Notes: generated by a model from the letters alone, not told the origin. Counted from the stretch's first letter, positions 21,272-31,365 are shown. The stretch is DNA of 64,000 nt from Cavia porcellus (GCF_034190915.1 NW_026947484.1:134948982-135012981); one strand, 5' to 3'. Translations and numbers: made by a program.

Positions 21272-22239
21272 AATCATCTATTTCTTGGGCTGAGGATTTA
21301 ATTCAGTGGCATGAGTGCCTATTAGACAAGCACAAGGTCATGAGTTTGATCCCTGGTACCAAAAAAAATCCATTATCTTTTATTTTAAAGAGAATAAAAC
21401 AGAATAAAACCCATCAAAATAAACCAGTGTAAGAGATACAAGACTTCAAAACATTACAAAATCAACAATAGTTACCATAATGCCTCTTGATGTCTTCAAA
21501 ATAGCTACAAATAACTTCAGACATAGTAAAAATCAAACAGAACAGAATAGAATAGAAACAATAAAAATAAAACAATGAATGCAATAAAGGACTTCAAAAT
21601 AAGCTAATAGTAAATCCAACATTGCTACCATAATATGTCTTGATATCTTTGAAATAGCTGTTCCTGTCATTGGATTTGACATAATCAAAACAAAACAAAA
21701 CAAAACAAAACAAAACCCAAACAAAACAAAACCCAATCCAACAAAACAATAGAAATGATACAGGACTTCTAAAATAAAACCATAGGGAATCAACAATGGC
21801 TGTAACCCCCAGATGCCACACTGTACCACTATTCTCAGAACCTATAATCAGACCACTGGCCCTATACCTGCAGTGTTAGTGAAACATCAAAGTACCACAG
21901 GTGTCCAATTGCATTTCACCTCCATAGCTATCATCACAGCCTGTGTTTCTCTGAATAAGCCAGGTGCTTGTGGCAAGGTAGAGGGGTGTGGGGCGTGTTG
22001 GTACTTGTGGTTTGCCAGCCCATGTGCCAGAAAGGGCAGGGATCTAAGCTGTTCCAGTCTGGCAGTGGCCTGCACAAGGCACTGGCTCCCAGACTGGGCT
22101 TGCTTCCTGGTGTGGCCTTCGTGTCTCTAGCCCTGGTCCACAAATGGTACTGACTCACAGGGAGAGGCTGGGAACCAGTTCAGTGGTTCCCAGACTGGGC
22201 TTGCTTCCTGGAATGCCCTTTTCTTTACCCCTGGTCCAC
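21272..22239 (-). mobile_element. Element F: L1-like 5'UTR fused directly to repeat-type 3'UTR, no ORFs
   Basis: Bounded by AAATGGATT (21263-21271) and AAATGGCTT (22240-22248) within P1 ORF2. On the minus strand it opens with two ~102 bp monomers (CCATTTGTGGACCAGGG...AGGAAGCAAGCCCAGTCTGGG), continues as GC-rich 5'UTR to about 21820, then passes without ORF1 or ORF2 into 'ACAGCCATTGTTGATTCCCTATG' and two units of the ~150 bp 3'UTR repeat, ending TCTTTAAAATAAAA near 21378. An (AAAAC)n run lies at 21685-21735. An ID (21287-21367) sits at its 3' end. About 0.88 kb excluding the ID. Confidence 0.65.
21287..21367 (+). mobile_element. ID SINE
   Basis: GGGCTGAGGATTTAATTCAGTGGCATGAG...GTTTGATCCCTGGTACC with a short A tail; older subtype. 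Confidence 0.85.
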
Positions 22240-22248
22240 AAATGGCTT

Positions 22249-23412
22249 GGATCAAAGATCTAAATATTCAAGCAGAAACACTAAAGCTGCTACAAGACAG
22301 AATAGGTAAAACTCTTGAAGACATTTGTATAGGCAAAGACTTTATGAATAAGACACCGATCGCACAGGAACTATCACAAAGCATCAACAACTGGGATCTC
22401 ATCTTATTAAAAAGCTTTTGCACAGCAAGAGAATCTACCAACAGATTGAAGAGACCACCCACGATGTGAAAAAAAAAGTTTGCCAGCTGTTCCTCAAAGG
22501 ATTGTTCTTGAGACCATATAAAGACCTCAAAAATCCCAGACTCCCAGATTTAAAGACCCAATCCAAAAATGGGAATCTGAATAAATAGGAACTTCTCCAA
22601 GAAGTACAAATGGCAAATAAATATCTGAAAAAATGTTCAACTTCACTGTTCATTTGAGAGATCCAAGTCAAAAACTACACTAAGGCTCCTTCTCACCCCA
22701 CAAAGAACGGCAAAAAATCAACCATTAAGAATGCTGGTGGGGATGTGGGGATAAAGGAACTCTCCTCCACTGCTGAAAGTGTAAACAGGTGTAACCACTG
22801 TGGAAACCATTGTGGAAATTCCTCAAAAAACTAAAACTAGAGGTTCCATTTGACCCAGCTATTCCCCATCAGTTCCCAAAAGATTTAAAAGCATCATACC
22901 ACAGGAATGTATGCGCATCCATGTTTATAGCGGCACAGTTCATAATAGTTAACTGCTGGAAATGGCCCAAAAAACGGTAAAAAAGGTATTTTTTTATACA
23001 ATGGAGTACTACTCTGCTGAAGGAGGATAAACCTGAAAGTCTTCTAGGGAAATGGATGAACCATGAGACATATATTGAAATATCACATGGTTTCTCTGGT
23101 GTTAGAAGCTGAAAGTAAGCAAGGACAAAAACGTATACTATAGATTGGAAAATGGAAGAAAATGATTAAATGAGAAAGGGAACAAGGGAGAGGGAGAAGA
23201 AAAGGAAAGAAGGGACAACAACAACAAAAAGAATAGGTGGGAAAAATGGAAACAAAGCTTTTGTAAATAAGGATTGGAAGAGGAGTTAAAGGTAGGGGAG
23301 GAAAATAGGCAAAAAAGAAGCAAGAAACAAGATACAGGAACAAATTCCCTATGGAGTATGTTATCGTTATGTATATCAGAAATGTACCAATAAAATAAAA
23401 ATTAAAAAGAAA
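22249..23412 (+). pseudogene. L1 P1 ORF2 C-terminus and polypurine 3'UTR
   Basis: TTGGATCAAAGATCTAAATATTCAAGC opens a 75-codon stretch (22242-22469: DRIGKTLEDICIGKDFMNKTPIAQ...). ORF2 C-terminal sequence continues to about 23050 (TGGAGTACTACTCTGCTGAAGGAGG). The 3'UTR is a purine-rich tract (GGAAGAAAATGATTAAATGAGAAAGGG...), then GGAAACAAAGCTTTTGT and the end ATCAGAAATGTACCAATAAAATAAAAA. Confidence 0.85.
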
Positions 23413-23643
23413 TAAAACCCAAAATGACAGATGTGACAAAGTCAACAGACAACTTCAAGTCAGCTATTATAAATGTATTTATAAATTTAAAAGAAAACAA
23501 AAATAGTAGAAATATGAAAAAGACAAGTGAAACGTCTAGAACCTAAAAACATACTAGACAAGCTGAACAGCAGGTTTTAGATATTTCAAAAGAAATAATC
23601 AATGAAGTAGAATAGGCAGCAACAGAAAGTATAAAAAAATAAA

Positions 23644-23795
23644 CGAGGCTTGTAATCCCAGCACTAAGGAGGCCCAGGAAGGAGGATCCTTGCAAATTCA
23701 AGATCAGCCTGAGCTACAAAGTGAGCTTAAAGCTAGCATAAACTGCACAGGGAGACTCTGTCTCAAAAAGATCAAAACAAAACAAAACAAACAAC
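23644..23795 (+). mobile_element. B1 SINE
   Basis: GAGGCTTGTAATCCCAGCACTAAGGAGG, CAAATTCAAGATCAGCCTGAGC with duplicate, CTCTGTCTCAAAAAGATC and an (AAAAC) tail; 5' end missing a few bases. Confidence 0.9.
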
Positions 23796-24078
23796 TCCAA
23801 AAAATCAGAAGAACCCTGAAGCACAGAAAGAACAAAGGACTAAAAACAACAAAGAGCCACCCTGGGACCATATTAAGTACCTTACATAAAACCAGAGTCC
23901 CAAAAGCAAAGATGACAAATATTTCAATAATTGATGAAATATTTTAAATATGATTAAAGTGCTAAACTCAGAGTTTGAGAAGTTTAACAAATTATGAAAT
24001 AAGATAAACGCAAGGAAAGCCACAAAAAAAGACAAACCCATAACCTTGTTTAAAAAATAGTGATAAAAGTGAAGATTC

Positions 24079-24181
24079 CTGCTGGGGATTTAGCTCAGTG
24101 GCATAAGCGCCTGCCTTGCAAGCGCCAAGTGTGTGGTCGTGAGTTTGATCCCTGGTACCAGTTTAAAAAAAAAAAAAGAGA
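24079..24181 (+). mobile_element. ID SINE
   Basis: Duplication GAAGATTC at 24071-24078 and 24182-24189. Young-type head with a short expansion (GCGCCAAGTGTGTGG) between the boxes. Confidence 0.9.
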
Positions 24182-24388
24182 GAAGATTCTTAAGAAACAA
24201 CCATGGGGACCGAGAGGGGGACAGGATCATCTCATACAGGGAAAAACAAGGTAAGCCAAAAAACAAAAACAAAACAAACAAATGGAAAATCCAGATATTT
24301 TAAGCACCAAGGAAAAAATTTTGTGCATTGACTATTCTATACCCATCTATCAAAGTAAAGATGAAATAATGGCACTTTGTCTTAAATT

Positions 24389-24580
24389 AAGCCAGGTGTG
24401 GTGGTGCAAGCCTGTAATCTCAGCACTCAGGAGGCTGAGGCAGGAGGATTGCCACAAGTTTGAGGCCAGTCTGGACTACATACTGTCTCCTAGGCCAGCC
24501 TGAACTGCACAGCTAGCATAAACTACATAAGGAGACCTTGTCTCAAAAAGACCAAAACAAAACAAACAAACAACCCCCAA
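24389..24580 (+). mobile_element. B1 SINE, longer variant
   Basis: Typical B1 to GGCCAGCCTGAACTGCACAG, then an extra ~25 bases (CTAGCATAAACTACATAAGG) before GACCTTGTCTCAAAAAG, so the right half is partly repeated once more. Confidence 0.85.
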
Positions 24581-24602
24581 AAGAACTTCTCTTAAAAAAA
24601 AA

Positions 24603-24641
24603 TTTCCCTAGAAGACTTTCAGGTTTATCCTCCTTCAGCAG
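24603..24641 (-). mobile_element. 39-bp L1 ORF2-end fragment, exact inverted match to P1
   Basis: Identical to the reverse complement of 23014-23052 in L1 P1. Flanking sequence on either side is not L1, so only this short piece is present. Confidence 0.7.
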
Positions 24642-25189
24642 CTACTGACCCTCAAAGTGTGTGCCACTGGTCTTCTCTATCCTTAACAATGAAGTGAGGA
24701 TCATTTAATTAAATAATGTTAATTCACTGCAGTAAGCAAAATACAGACAGTGAATTTCACTTTGGAGACAATTCTAACTTAGCAAAGCAATCTTATATTC
24801 CATTTTCACTGCTTTCAGACAAAGGAAGATTTGGAGTTAATGATTTATATTTGTAAAGAATTTCAGATCTTTTTTGGAAAAGTGAATATATGCTGAATAA
24901 GATATATTAATTATTCTAAATTTTGAAAATCAATTTTTATATTCAAGTTAAGATTTTGGGGCACTGTATTCACTGTGTTCACATGGATGGCCACCCTCAT
25001 GCTATGAGATGTACTTCTTTTCCTACTTTTACTTGGCCCAAACTCACTTTACAGAGTCTCTTTTCCTAAAAAACTCTGCTACCATTACAAAAATAAAAGA
25101 TTCTGTAGAACCGCTATTATCTATCTCTAAACAAATTTTGATCACAAAATCTAAAATCAGTTGTTCCATATTTTTTTGTGTTTATTTTA
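24642..25189. other. Single-copy AT-rich DNA
   Basis: No recognisable gene or repeat; only short chance ORFs. Confidence 0.4.
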
Positions 25190-25241
25190 GATGGCACTGA
25201 GCTTGGGCTTCATGCATGCTACAAAAGCACTCCAACTGAGC
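25190..25241 (-). mobile_element. ID SINE remnant
   Basis: Antisense ID core: GGGCTTCATGCATGCTACAAAAGCACTCCAACTGAGCTGATCC. Confidence 0.6.
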
Positions 25242-25287
25242 TGATCCTCAACTTCATACTGCATTTCTGTGTTTTATTCGGTATTGC

Positions 25288-25352
25288 TAATCACACCCAA
25301 GGCTTTGCTTATGCTAAGCTTAAGCTTTACCTCCAAGTTACATCCCCAGCTA
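25288..25352 (-). mobile_element. ID SINE remnant
   Basis: Antisense: CAAGGCTTTGCTTATGCTAAG...TACATCCCCAG, the complement of 'CTGGGGATGTA'. Two old IDs lie 47 bp apart in the same orientation. Confidence 0.6.
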
Positions 25353-25734
25353 CAACTATATTCTTAAATAAAATTATCAGAAGTTCTTCTTTAGCAATGC
25401 ATTCAGCCCCAAGAAATACTATTTGATTCATTGCTATTCAATCTTAAGATCTTAGCTCTTCTTTTGTCCTAAGAAAAGAGAACTAGGTGCAGATGTCTGT
25501 TTTAAAAATATTGGTTTTAGGTTTGATTCCAAAACAACCTTATTTAAAGAAAACAGTTGCCAAAAGGATTTCGGCTACTTAGCTACTGGAAAGAACACAG
25601 CCAAATGGAAACAGAATCATTATGGGTGCCATAAAGATGACATTTTAGTAAAGAGATAAAATCTCTGGCAAAAAAATGACCCCTCTTTAAAAAATCTTCA
25701 TTGATTTAAAAAAAAAAGGCAGCCTAGTACAAAA

Positions 25735-25925
25735 GAGGGAAAGATAACTAATGTTGATTTTATTCCCACAATGTATAAGATACTTTAATAAACATTTTAA
25801 ATCCCTTCACCTTATAAAACAGGTATTCTCTATACCACATTTTTCATCTGCAAAAATGGAGATAAATGATTTTTCTATTAGTTCATAGTCCCAATAGCTG
25901 GTAGGACTGGGATTCATACTTGAAT
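25735..25925 (+). mobile_element. MIR SINE, ancient
   Basis: Pattern of a MIR 3' half: ATAAGATACTTTAATAAACATTTTAAATCC, ATAAAACAGGTATTCTCTATACC...TTTTTCATCTGCAAAAATGGAG, then CTGGTAGGACTGGGATTCATACTTG. The order matches 'TCATTTAATCC-ACAAC-GAGGTAGGTA-CATTTTACAGATGAGG-GCTGGGATTCGAACC'. Confidence 0.7.
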
Positions 25926-25974
25926 ACAACTATTTTACTTGATTTTTCCATTCATTATACTGTTCCTTGAACAA

Positions 25975-26070
25975 AGAGCACTAGCCTAAAAACCAGAAGA
26001 AATGAAGAGTCCTAACTGTGAACTAGGAAAGTCAGTGGATTTCAGTTTTCTTGTCTGTGAATTTTGATTT
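25975..26070 (+). mobile_element. MIR SINE, ancient 5' part
   Basis: GAGCACTAGCCTAAAAACCAGAAG...GTCCTAACTGTGAACTAGG...TTTCAGTTTTCTTGTCTGTGAA, matching the tRNA-like 5' half and core of MIR. Confidence 0.65.
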
Positions 26071-26199
26071 ATTACTGATTTCTTGTACTCCCTTTAGCTC
26101 TTGTCTTGTAGTAAGGACCTACAGGTGGCAAATTTTGCTGGGTGTACACTTGGGAGTTTACAGTATTTTTCTTTAATTACCTCAGATTTGTAGATCTGA

Positions 26200-26345
26200 T
26201 CCAGGCATGGTGGCACACACATGCAATCCCAGCACCGAGGAGGCTAAAGCCAGGAGGATCACCGCCAAGTTCCAGGCCAGCCTGTGCTATCAAGCGAGCA
26301 AAGGCTAGCCTGACTGAATAGCAAGCCCCTAGCAACACAGCTGTC
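26200..26345 (+). mobile_element. B1 SINE
   Basis: ATCCAGGCATGGTGGCACACACATGCAATCCCAGCACCGAGGAGG; duplicated GGCCAGCCTG / GGCTAGCCTG blocks. Confidence 0.9.
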
Positions 26346-26860
26346 ATTCTTTTGCCTTTGAGAAGCACTGTTCTAATGAGAGTAGCTGACAGTCTTTCTC
26401 AGGTTAGAGTCCCTGTATGTAATGTGCCTTTTTAGTTTGTTTATTTTCTCTCTCCCGTTTTTAAGATTTTCTCTTGCTTTTCAGCAATTTAACTTTGAGA
26501 AGCCTACGTGTGGTTTTCTTTATATTTATCCTGCCTAAGGTTTGTAGAACTCTTTGGATTTTGGGCTGAGGATTTCTGTAGAATTCAATTTTTTTTCCAG
26601 TTCTAGTCTCTCATCTCTGAGATTCCCACTACATATTGTTGGACCACTCAACATTATTTCACAAGTTACCTCAGCTTTGTTAATTATTTCCTTCTCCCTT
26701 TTTCCTGTGTTTCTCTCCAGAAAACTCAACTGGCCTGTTTTTAAGTTCACCAGCCATTTCTTCTTAAAGAGGTGTCAAATTTGTTTTCAGGCCTACCTAA
26801 AAATTCTTATTTCAGTTATTTTATTCCTTCAGGTTTTTTGTTGTTGTTTTCATTTTTTGT
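26346..26860. other. Single-copy DNA
   Basis: No repeat or gene recognised. The plus-strand ORF at 26554-26898 (114 codons) is hydrophobic, runs into the following antisense B1 and is likely chance. Confidence 0.4.
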
Positions 26861-26861
26861 T

Positions 26862-26978
26862 GTTGTTGTTGTTTTTGAGACAGGGTCTCACCATGTAACC
26901 CAGGCTGTACTCAAACTTGTGGCAATCCTGGCTCAGCCTTCCAAGTGCTGACATTACAGGCATGCCAGCCGTTCCTCT
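26862..26978 (-). mobile_element. B1 SINE
   Basis: (GTT)n-rich tail complement then TTTTTGAGACAGGGTCTCACCATG, CCAGGCTGTACTCAAACTTG and AGTGCTGACATTACAGGC. Confidence 0.9.
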
Positions 26979-27070
26979 TGTCTTTTTTTAAAATTTTTCA
27001 TTTGTCTTGTAAAATACTCCATCTCATTACTTATGTTAATTTTATTGTATATTATTTAAAGTACAGTAAC

Positions 27071-27136
27071 CTTTCTTCTTCTTCTTCTTCTTCTTCTTCT
27101 TCTTCTTCTTCTTCTCCTTCTTCTTCTTCTTTTCTC
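27071..27136. repeat. (TTC)n microsatellite
   Basis: About 20 TTC units with a few TCC/TTTC interruptions, directly adjacent to an antisense B1 and probably grown from its tail. It explains the poly-Ser/poly-Glu ORFs here. Confidence 0.95.
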
Positions 27137-27140
27137 TTCT

Positions 27141-27278
27141 TTTTTGAGACAAGGCCTACGTAGTGCTGGTTGGCCTTCAACTCATTCATGTAGCTCAGGC
27201 TGCCCTTGAACTCATGGCAATCCTTCCACTTCAGTCTCCTAAATGTTGGCATTATACTTGCACCACCATACCTGGCTG
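27141..27278 (-). mobile_element. B1 SINE
   Basis: TTTTTTGAGACAAGGCC, GTAGCTCAGGCTGCCCTTGAACTC, CACCACCATACCTGGCTG. Confidence 0.9.
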
Positions 27279-27399
27279 TCAAAGTATAATAAACTTAAAA
27301 TTCTTGTTGATTAATTCCAACAAATAGGTTATTTTCAAATTTGCTTATATTAATTACATTTTTTCTTTCTTCTAGCATCTTGTAATTTTATTTGGTGCA

Positions 27400-27448
27400 A
27401 AAGCTTGACTCCATGCTAAGCTTATGCCCTACCGCTGAGCTACACAGT
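27400..27448 (-). mobile_element. ID SINE remnant
   Basis: Antisense: AAGCTTGACTCCATGCTAAGCTTATGCCCTACCGCTGAGCTACACAG. Confidence 0.7.
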
Positions 27449-28141
27449 TATTTAAAATTATACTATTGGTCTTAAAAACAATGGTAGAAGATACGGTGTA
27501 CCTTTTGTTTGGCTTATTTGTTTGTTTCTGAGACCAAAAGCCTTTCCTCTGTTTGGCAATTAGATTGAAGGGTGGATCATTCAAACTCCTCCTATGTCAA
27601 ATTGATCTGAGGTTAGGTGATAGGTTTTATTACATGGAATTCACTAGAAATTAGCCAAACCTCTAATCTCTCAAATTGCTCCTTTTTAAATTTTTTCAAT
27701 ATTTGAGCAGGAAATAATGTGGCTAAAGTTTTAGGTATTTTACCTTACCTTATTCAACTCTGGCAGGACATTATTACACAAAAACATGGACTAAGAAGTA
27801 TTTATGTCCTCCAGCAGTGCTACTTTCTTAGCAAAAATTGGGAGAAGGGAAAGATAATTCCCAGTTGTTTTTCTATTTGGGATTCTTCTAGATTTCAATC
27901 CACATTCTAATTCCCAAAGTTCATACTGTTAATCAGTAGGGCTTTACTTAATTCTGTTAAAATCTCACCATCTATATCAGGTCTACTCATATCTAAACCA
28001 CATACACTTTCCCAAAAATAAAAGTTACTGTGGCTCTCTGCTCATCTATGGAGGGGCTCATTTCATTTTGGAATTATATCTACTGCTGTTCAGTAGCCAC
28101 AGAGAAGTGTATGATTTTTATTTTGCCAAGAATGTTCTTGT
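27449..28141. other. Single-copy AT-rich DNA
   Basis: No gene or repeat recognised. Confidence 0.4.
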
Positions 28142-28370
28142 TATAGTGGTACCTTAGTACTTCTTGTTTATTGGTTGTGGGAGTTGACTGTTATCAAATA
28201 TGACTGTTACCAAACAAACTGTTTTGACTGGAAAATTTGAGGCAATCCATACTCAACAAGATCTAATGAGTACCAAATAATGAGTAATGGGACAAAATTT
28301 TCACATCACAATGCATTAAGTACCAATTTCAAAAAGTTTCAAAGCAGCTGAGTACCAAAGTATGACTGTA
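28142..28370. mobile_element. Mariner-like MITE, ~229 bp
   Basis: Left end TATAGTGGTACCTTAGTACT and the inverted right end TACAGTCATACTTTGGTACT pair at about 14 of 20 positions. The interior repeats AGTACCAAATAATGAG, AAGTACCAATTTC and GAGTACCAAAGTATGACTGT, the layout of non-autonomous Tc1/mariner-type elements. Ends lie at TA dinucleotides. No coding capacity. Confidence 0.55.
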
Positions 28371-28858
28371 TTATGTAGAAACAAATTCTTTCATGTCCTC
28401 CTACAACTTAACTGGAAGTTTTCAAATGTTTTCTATAAAATAAAAAAAAAAGCACATGCATGTTAAAAAAAATCAAAGAGTAAGTACTACTTCAGAAATG
28501 TTTATTTCAGGTATGTGTGTGAGAGGGCTTGCAAATATATTTATTATGAGGAAGTGTGACCAAAAAATTGTGGAACACTTGTTTGGCACCAAGCAAAAAA
28601 AAAGATATGAGGACATCAACTCTTAAAGAGAATAGTCAACTGCTAGATCAACTTCATGCAATCAAAGTGTTCAGAAACCTAAAGGCTTATATTTAGCAAC
28701 AGAGCAAAGTAAATTCCCTGAAAAATATACAAAAACATAAATTACCACAATAAGCAACTGTTGTTAGATATTTTAATAATAAGCGGCCTTGGGCTTTTTT
28801 TAAACACAATACTCTTACCATCTTAACCATAAATTATGTGTCCTATATTTAAATCCTT
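28371..28858. other. Single-copy AT-rich DNA
   Basis: Nothing recognised. Confidence 0.4.
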
Positions 28859-29344
28859 TGCAAATCCTGACAACAACAAAATCCTACCATTAAGAAATCA
28901 ATAACAAATGCTGATAAGGCTGGGAGAGAAGAAAGAGCCCTTGTACATTGTAGGTGGGGATGTAAACTAGTATAACTACTATGGAAATCAGTGTGGAGAT
29001 TCCTTAAAAAACTAAAAACAGAAATTTAACCCAACTATTCCTAGGTATCTTCTCAGAAAAGTTAAAGACATTGTATTATGTAGTGTTACATGCATACTCA
29101 TGTTCACAGCAGCACAACTCTTTAATAGCTAAATCCTGGAAGCAGGTGGAACATTCATCAAAGGATGAATGGATAAAGAAAATGTAGTAGCATTTATATA
29201 ATATGAAGTACTACTGTACCATAAAGGATAAATCTGAGTCACTTGTAGGAAAACGGATGCACCTTGACACTGTAATGTTAAGTGAAATAAATCAGAAACA
29301 TATACTTAAATATTACATGGCTTCTCTTACATTAAAAAAAAAAA

Positions 29345-29511
29345 ACCAGGCTTACACGTGACACATGACTGTAATCCTAGCACACTGAAGACTGAGGCAA
29401 AAGATTCAATGCAAATTTGAGGCCAACCTTGGTACTACATAGTAAGTTCAAAGCCAGCCTGAGCTACATAATGAATCCATCTCAAAAAATAAACACATAA
29501 ATAAAAAATAA
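29345..29511 (+). mobile_element. B1 SINE
   Basis: ACCAGGCTTACACGTGACACATGACTGTAATCCTAGC; TTTGAGGCCAACCTTGG and a duplicate AAAGCCAGCCTGAGC. Confidence 0.85.
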
Positions 29512-29640
29512 AGCCAAGCACAGTGTCACACACCAGTAAACCAACTACTTGGGAAGCCTAGAGACTGACATCATTTCAAGGTCAGCCTGAACTACATAGT
29601 GAGACTCTGTCTCAACTGAAACAAACAAACAAAAATCAAG
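29512..29640 (+). mobile_element. B1 SINE
   Basis: AGCCAAGCACAGTGTCACACACC; TTTCAAGGTCAGCCTGAACTACATAGTGAGACTCTGTCTCAA. Tandem with the preceding B1. Confidence 0.85.
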
Positions 29641-29770
29641 TAAAAATAAAAGATAACAGGAGGAGAAGAGGACATAAAAAGAATTATGTGCATGTACCAA
29701 CTTCCCATATTGAATATAATCATTATGTATTGCAAATATGTACTAATAAAAATTTGAAATTTTAAAAAAT

Positions 29771-30460
29771 TTAGCTAAAAAAATGAGAAAAATCAAACCA
29801 ATGGAAAAAAAAAGCAAATATCAAAATGGCTTCTACTTTTATCATCTTGTTGACTGTTCCTTAAATAGCAAATCTTCAAAGCAAGCATTTACAGGATATA
29901 CCAGCCTTTTATCTGACTCCTATCAGGGGAAACAGCCTTACTGGTAACTAAAAATGGCTCCCCAAACAACAGAGACTCTAAAAACCCTAATAATACATAT
30001 AATACACACAAGTTTCTTAAGCAGTTATTGTGCCTCATTGCAAAGAAAGAAATACAAAAGATTCTTCAAAAGTAAGTTTCTTTCACAGTTCGATCAAGTT
30101 AGTTGTGACGTTTTGTCATGGGAACTCTTTGAGGTTTTTTTTTAATGAAGGAATGAAAAATTATAGTTGATGTAGTACAGATTATATTTAGAAGTTTGAA
30201 GCATATGCCAAGGACTTAGAATAATGTTAACTATGTGACTGTATTACAAAGTTGATTACTGCATTACTTGTAAAACTTTCCAAGTGTATACAAGTCCTTT
30301 TTGTTGCTGACTCACTTATTTGAACAGGTTCAACTGGAGGTTTTTCTGGCTACAGCCACATGACCGTAAAAGCTATCCATCAATAATCCAGTGCTACCTT
30401 CAAACCACCTCTCTCAAACCACCACCATTCTCCTCTTCCCTCCCTCATTTTTGACTTTTA
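29771..30460. other. Single-copy DNA
   Basis: No gene or repeat recognised. Confidence 0.4.
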
Positions 30461-30464
30461 TTCA

Positions 30465-30705
30465 ATTTCCACTTCCTTTGTCCATCCTATCTAAAACAAT
30501 GCTCCTTTTCTCCAAAATTCTCTAAGGTTACACTCTGCTATATATTTTCCATAAGACATTATTATCTGATTTTCTTTTACTGTATTTATTGATTGTCTCC
30601 CTAAGGAATATAAACTTTTTCATTACTACATCCCCACTACTTAGAAGAGTATGCACCAAGTAGTATTCCCTCAGTAAATACTTGCTGAGTAAATGTCAAA
30701 ATCCT
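30465..30705 (+). mobile_element. L2 LINE 3' end, ancient
   Basis: GATTGTCTCCCTAAGGAATATAAACTTTTTCATTACTACATCCCCACTACTTAGAAGAGT...CAGTAAATACTTGCTGAGTAAATG follows the L2 3' consensus order (CCC-ACTAGAATATAAGCTCC, CTGTATCCCCAGCGCCTAGAACAGTG, CTCAATAAATATTTGTTGAATGAATG). Confidence 0.7.
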
Positions 30706-30857
30706 GAATATAAAAGAGACAAAATCCATGATGTCTATTACTTTAAGTACCTTAATGACTAGAGTTGCCTTATCTGTAGAATGAGAAAACATCTTTGGGT
30801 ATTTTAAGTATAAATGGATAATAATAAAAGAACTAGCACTACAATAATAACAATAGT

Positions 30858-31015
30858 TTTCAGATGAGTGTGGTAACACACGCCTGTAATTCTGCCTGTA
30901 ATCTAGCACTCAGGAGGCTGAGGCAGGAGTTTAAGGCCAGCCTGGACTACAAAGTGAGTTCAAGGCCAGTCTGAAATTCACAGAGAAACCCTACCTCAAG
31001 AAGACAAAAATAAAT
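30858..31015 (+). mobile_element. B1 SINE
   Basis: Head GATGAGTGTGGTAACACACGCCTGTAATTC with an extra 'TGCCTGTAATC' repeat, AAGGCCAGCCTGG and duplicate AAGGCCAGTCTG, A-rich tail. Confidence 0.9.
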
Positions 31016-31037
31016 AAACAAACACATAAATAAAGAC

Positions 31038-31365
31038 GATGTTATGGGCTAAACTGGGTATCCTGAAAATTCATGTTAAAATCCTAATCCCCGGTAGTTT
31101 GGAATATGACTGTATTTTAGAAGGACATTTAAAAAGATAATTAAATTAAAATGAAGTTGTTGAATGGGCCCTAATACAATATGAGAAGAAATCTGGACAC
31201 AAATATATACAAAGGTATGACCATATAAAGAAACAAACAGAAGACAGAGATCTACAAGGCACAAAGAGAGAAATCCCATTAATACCTTAAAAACATCAGC
31301 TTCTGTTGTTGAAGCCATCTAGGCAGTGTGGTTTCATTGTGGCAACCCTAGAAAACTAATACAAA
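31038..31365 (+). mobile_element. MaLR LTR (MLT1-like), old
   Basis: GTTATGGGCTAAACTGGGTATCC...TTCATGTTAAAATCCTAATCCCC, GAATATGACTGTATTTTAGAAG, AAGATAATTAAATTAAAATGAAG, GGGCCCTAATACAATATG, and the end GCTTCTGTTGTTGAAGCCATCTAGGCAGTGTGG...GGCAACCCTAGAAAACTAATAC follow an MLT1-type LTR in order. Confidence 0.75.

Larger units (their letters stand above)
8962..23412 (+). mobile_element. Full-length L1 'P1', interrupted by nested elements
   Basis: Target-site duplication TAAAACCCA at 8953-8961 and 23413-23421 bounds a plus-strand L1. Order: 5'UTR (8962-10296), ORF1 relic (about 10942-12480), ORF2 relic (12500-13420; 17878-20145; 20985-21262; 22249-23050) and polypurine 3'UTR (about 23100-23400, ending ATGTACCAATAAAATAAAA). 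Nested insertions: LTR 10297-10893, minus L1 fragment 11270-11916, B1 12648-12820, M1 13421-17868, ID 18063-18151, ID 18555-18664, two B1, L1 3' end E 20145-20975 and element F 21272-22239. Subtracting them leaves about 6.3 kb, the expected full L1 length. All reading frames are broken. Confidence 0.85.
23413..24370 (+). mobile_element. Ancient L1M ORF1 remnant, right part
   Basis: Continues 8961: AAATGACAGATGTGACAAAGTC, CAGCTATTATAAATGTATTTA, then AAAGAACAAAGGACTAAAAAC, GAGTCCCAAAAGC, GAGAAGATTCTTAAGAAACAACC and TATTCTATACCCATCTATCAAAG, each with a clear counterpart in old L1M/HAL1 ORF1. B1 23644-23790 and ID 24079-24181 interrupt it. Confidence 0.7.
28859..29770 (+). mobile_element. 5'-truncated L1 end, split by two B1
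   Basis: ORF2 C-terminal DNA (AAATGCTGATAAGGCTGGGAG, TTGTACATTGTAGGTGGGGATG, ATGGAAATCAGTGTGGAGATTCC, AATGGATAAAGAAAATGTAG) to about 29330, then two B1, then the L1 terminus (GGAGGAGAAGAGGACATAAAAAG...ATTGCAAATATGTACTAATAAAAA) to 29770. Confidence 0.8.

Noticed and set aside
23083..23445. 120-codon hydrophobic minus-strand ORF
   Set aside because: It is the complement of the L1 P1 polypurine 3'UTR; the hydrophobicity comes from pyrimidine-rich codons.
27052..27282. Acidic (poly-Glu) and poly-Ser ORFs
   Set aside because: They arise from the (TTC)n microsatellite and an antisense B1.
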